The notes under the pieces are model-generated. The model worked only from the letters and a program-made list of their open reading frames with translations, did not search any database and had not been told where the DNA came from. From Anaerolineae bacterium (GTDB lineage Bacteria > Chloroflexota > Anaerolineae > Aggregatilineales > Phototrophicaceae): DNA of 6,609 bases. Location: the NCBI GenBank assembly GCA_025454675.1, contig JALONZ010000107.1, positions 1-6,609 on the forward strand, in the 5' to 3' direction. Positions 5,210 to 6,609 of the stretch are shown here, one piece after another (position 1 is the stretch's first letter; each line of letters opens with the position of its first letter). Made by a program: the position numbers and the translations under genes.

Positions 5210-5992
5210 ATGACCACATCCAATGACCCCAAATCATTATCGCAAGCCCGTTTCGGTGAATTTGCAACCGCGTATCTCACCAGCACCCCGCATGTTGAAG
5301 GTGAAGATTTAACCAAATTGTTCACTATGGCAAACCCACAACCGAATTGGGTTGCGCTTGATATTGCAACGGGTGGCGGACACACAGCCAATCTGATTGC
5401 CCCGCATGTGAAGTTCATGGTCGCAGGCGACATCACCTACAAAATGCTCCGCGCCGCCCAAACACGCCTCTCTCAACATGATAACACCACCTACACCACA
5501 ACCGATGCGGAACATCTGGCATTTGCACCCAGCACATTCGATTTGGTCACTTGTCGGATTGCACCGCACCATTTTCCAAATTGCTTCCGCTTTATTCAAG
5601 AGTGTGCGCGTGTCCTCAAACCGAATGGTAAATTGGTCATCGAAGACCACTACGTCCCCGAAAATGACCATGCCGCCCGTTATATTGATGCCTTTGAGCA
5701 ACTCCGTGACCCCTCGCATCATCGCATTTATGCTGAATATGAATGGCGTGGGATGTATTTGGATGCAGGTTTGGTAGTAGATGAAACCGTCTTGATGCAC
5801 AAGTCATCTGGTGGCTTTTTGGATTGGGCAAATCGTCAAAAATGTACCCCCGAAACCATCGAAAAACTAGAGTTGATGCTAATTCAAGCCCCGCAGGATG
5901 TCAAAGACTTTTTGCATCCGCGTGCAATCGGCACACCCGAAGCCGATTTTGACCACAGTTATATCTTGATTTCTGGGCATAAACCTGTATAA
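5210..5992 (+). CDS. Class I SAM-dependent methyltransferase
   Basis: The 260-residue protein has a Methyltransf_11/UbiE-YcgJ-like core. Motif I is ALDIATGGGHTA (49-60), which binds S-adenosylmethionine. The acidic residue after strand 2 is D74 in AGDIT. TDAEHLAFAPSTFDLVTC (98-115) covers the motif around the adenine pocket and strand 4, and CARVLKPNGKLVIED (132-146) is the strand-5 region. CRIAPHHFPN (115-124) is typical of the small-molecule YcgJ-like branch. No signal or membrane segment is seen, so it is cytoplasmic. The substrate cannot be deduced from the sequence. It is divergent from tgt, with about 113 bases shared between the two starts, and is followed 41 bases later by a small membrane protein gene on the same strand. 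A link to tRNA modification through tgt is possible but not supported by the motifs. Confidence 0.88.
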   Translation: MTTSNDPKSLSQARFGEFATAYLTSTPHVEGEDLTKLFTMANPQPNWVALDIATGGGHTANLIAPHVKFMVAGDITYKMLRAAQTRLSQHDNTTYTTTDAEHLAFAPSTFDLVTCRIAPHHFPNCFRFIQECARVLKPNGKLVIEDHYVPENDHAARYIDAFEQLRDPSHHRIYAEYEWRGMYLDAGLVVDETVLMHKSSGGFLDWANRQKCTPETIEKLELMLIQAPQDVKDFLHPRAIGTPEADFDHSYILISGHKPV

Positions 5993-6016
5993 AAATTGAT
6001 ATTTAACCGCACAAGC

Positions 6017-6022
6017 AAAGGA
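6017..6022 (+). promoter_or_regulatory. Ribosome binding site of small membrane protein
   Basis: AAAGGA lies 11 bases before the ATG at 6034. This is somewhat long but within the usable range, and it supports the ATG as the start. A weak TGATATTTA at 5997-6005 could be an own promoter, but it matches the -10 poorly. Confidence 0.5.
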
Positions 6023-6033
6023 AAATCGTTTCA

Positions 6034-6432
6034 ATGAGTAACACAACCGAAGCAACACCATCAACCAAAAACAATAGCAATACCCTCATCCTAATCGCCA
6101 TTGCCAGTATCGCCGCCATTGCGGTGATTATTTTGCTCATCAATGCGCTAGGGGGTAGCAGTGTTAGCAGAACCAATCAATTTATTGGTAACTGGGGGAG
6201 CGAAAACGGCACAATCATTAACATCAATGCAAATGGCACATTCCGTTGGGAAACCGCAGAGGGGTGGCAATCTGGCACATGGACACGCGATGCCGATATT
6301 TTGACCTTCCGCGTGCTAGATTCATCGGCTGGCGGGGCGCAAGCTACCGTTGGCGCACAAATCACCAGTGTATCCGAGACCGAACTCGTCCTCACACAAG
6401 ACGGTCAAGCCGTGACCTATACGAGGCAATAG
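6034..6432 (+). CDS. Single-pass membrane protein with lipocalin-like domain
   Basis: The 132-residue protein has a short polar, Thr/Asn-rich N-terminus (1-16), one long hydrophobic segment at about 17-39 and a C-terminal domain at about 48-131. The domain starts with FIGNWGSENG (50-59) and continues with NANGTFRWETAEGWQSGTW (65-83) and alternating strand-like segments (ILTFRVL, ELVLTQDGQAVTYTR). This resembles small beta-barrel, lipocalin-like or DUF5640-type domains, in which a 'GxW' strand is followed by 'dGtf' turns. No cysteine is present. The domain probably lies outside the membrane, although charges flanking the helix are too few to fix the topology. It follows the methyltransferase by 41 bases and may share its transcript. 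The function is unknown, with a ligand-binding or envelope-sensing role as the most natural guess. Confidence 0.7.
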   Translation: MSNTTEATPSTKNNSNTLILIAIASIAAIAVIILLINALGGSSVSRTNQFIGNWGSENGTIININANGTFRWETAEGWQSGTWTRDADILTFRVLDSSAGGAQATVGAQITSVSETELVLTQDGQAVTYTRQ

Positions 6433-6467
6433 GGCAAAAGATTTTGAATGCGCGTGGCGGACATACG
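6432..6467 (+). repeat. Imperfect direct repeat, first copy
   Basis: GGGCAAAAGATTT (6432-6444) is followed after nine bases by GTGGCGGACATACG (6454-6467). The same two blocks recur at 6569-6598 with one substitution in the second block and seven bases fewer between them. The copy begins at the last base of the stop codon of the membrane protein gene. It may be one unit of a dispersed intergenic repeat. Confidence 0.5.
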
Positions 6468-6490
6468 CAGATAAATCTGTTAGTCCGCCA
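6455..6490. other. Interrupted hairpin downstream of membrane protein gene
   Basis: TGGCGGAC (6455-6462) pairs exactly with GTCCGCCA (6483-6490). Inside, CAGA (6468-6471) pairs with TCTG (6476-6479) around a 4-base loop, leaving an internal loop on both sides. It lies about 22 bases past the stop at 6432. No T-run follows, so a classical terminator is unlikely. Confidence 0.5.
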
Positions 6491-6514
6491 TTACACATCT
6501 ACCTATTTTAAGGG

Positions 6515-6566
6515 TGTTGTGCGTTTTCCCAACATCGTCCGCACAACATAGTGCAGACATCGGACG
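6515..6566. other. Two mutually exclusive hairpins
   Basis: One hairpin pairs TGTTGTGCG (6515-6523) with CGCACAACA (6540-6548), a perfect 9-bp stem with a 16-base loop. A second pairs CGTCC (6536-6540) with GGACG (6562-6566) and GCAC (6541-6544) with GTGC (6551-6554), leaving a 7-base bulge. Both use bases 6540-6544, so they cannot form together. The arrangement recalls switching RNA leaders or a folded repeat. No coding sequence of its own is seen in 6433-6609. Confidence 0.4.
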
Positions 6567-6568
6567 CA

Positions 6569-6598
6569 GGGTAAAAAGATTTCTGTGGCTGACATACG
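6569..6598 (+). repeat. Imperfect direct repeat, second copy
   Basis: GGGTAAAAAGATTT (6569-6582) is followed after two bases by GTGGCTGACATACG (6585-6598), which matches the first copy in 13 of 14 positions of the second block. The unit runs towards the window edge, so its full length and what lies beyond cannot be judged. Confidence 0.5.
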
Positions 6599-6609
6599 AG
6601 GCTGAAGCC

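Noticed and set aside
5309..5800. 163-codon leftward open frame inside the methyltransferase gene
   Set aside because: It is antisense to a gene with clear SAM-binding motifs and has no domain features or ribosome site of its own.

Overview
The window looks like chromosomal DNA of a member of the phylum Chloroflexota, most likely an Anaerolineae-type bacterium. This is inferred from protein style, not from a marker gene. Secreted proteins carry Thr-Pro-Thr-Pro linkers, a DUF3048 (YerB-like) protein sits behind such a linker, and there is a small TPR protein with a C-terminal membrane anchor. C-rich/G-rich hairpin repeats lie between genes. GC content is moderate in genes and clearly lower in the intergenic gaps. 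No mobile-element gene, tRNA, rRNA or CRISPR array was seen.

Layout, left to right. Positions 1-179 hold no gene. They contain two inverted C/G-rich hairpin units, each with a G-quadruplex-type pattern, and a perfect 8-bp hairpin. A secreted DUF3048 protein runs leftward (180-1580). A 306-base AT-rich gap (1581-1886) carries divergent promoters and an exact 10-base box repeated in front of each. A rightward pair follows: a zinc-dependent PIG-L/LmbE-type deacetylase (1887-2747) and a small TPR-like tail-anchored protein (2744-3154), which overlap by 4 bases. They converge on a leftward pair, tgt (3987-5096) followed by a PstS-like substrate-binding lipoprotein (3135-3980), and the convergent ends overlap by 20 bases. 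A short divergent promoter region (5097-5209) separates tgt from a rightward class I SAM methyltransferase (5210-5992). A small single-pass membrane protein with a lipocalin-like outer domain follows (6034-6432). The last 177 bases are non-coding, structured and repeated.

The genes do not form one obvious pathway. Tgt makes the queuosine-precursor modification in tRNA. The DUF3048 protein, the PstS-like lipoprotein and the small lipocalin-like protein are envelope or exported proteins. The deacetylase and methyltransferase are small-molecule enzymes of unknown substrate. The genes pair into short operons: deacetylase+TPR, tgt+lipoprotein, and probably methyltransferase+membrane protein.

I found no convincing new defence or mobile system. 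The most interesting signals are non-coding: the structured repeat at the right end, the inverted G-quadruplex/hairpin pair at the left end, and the shared promoter-proximal box between the first two transcription units.
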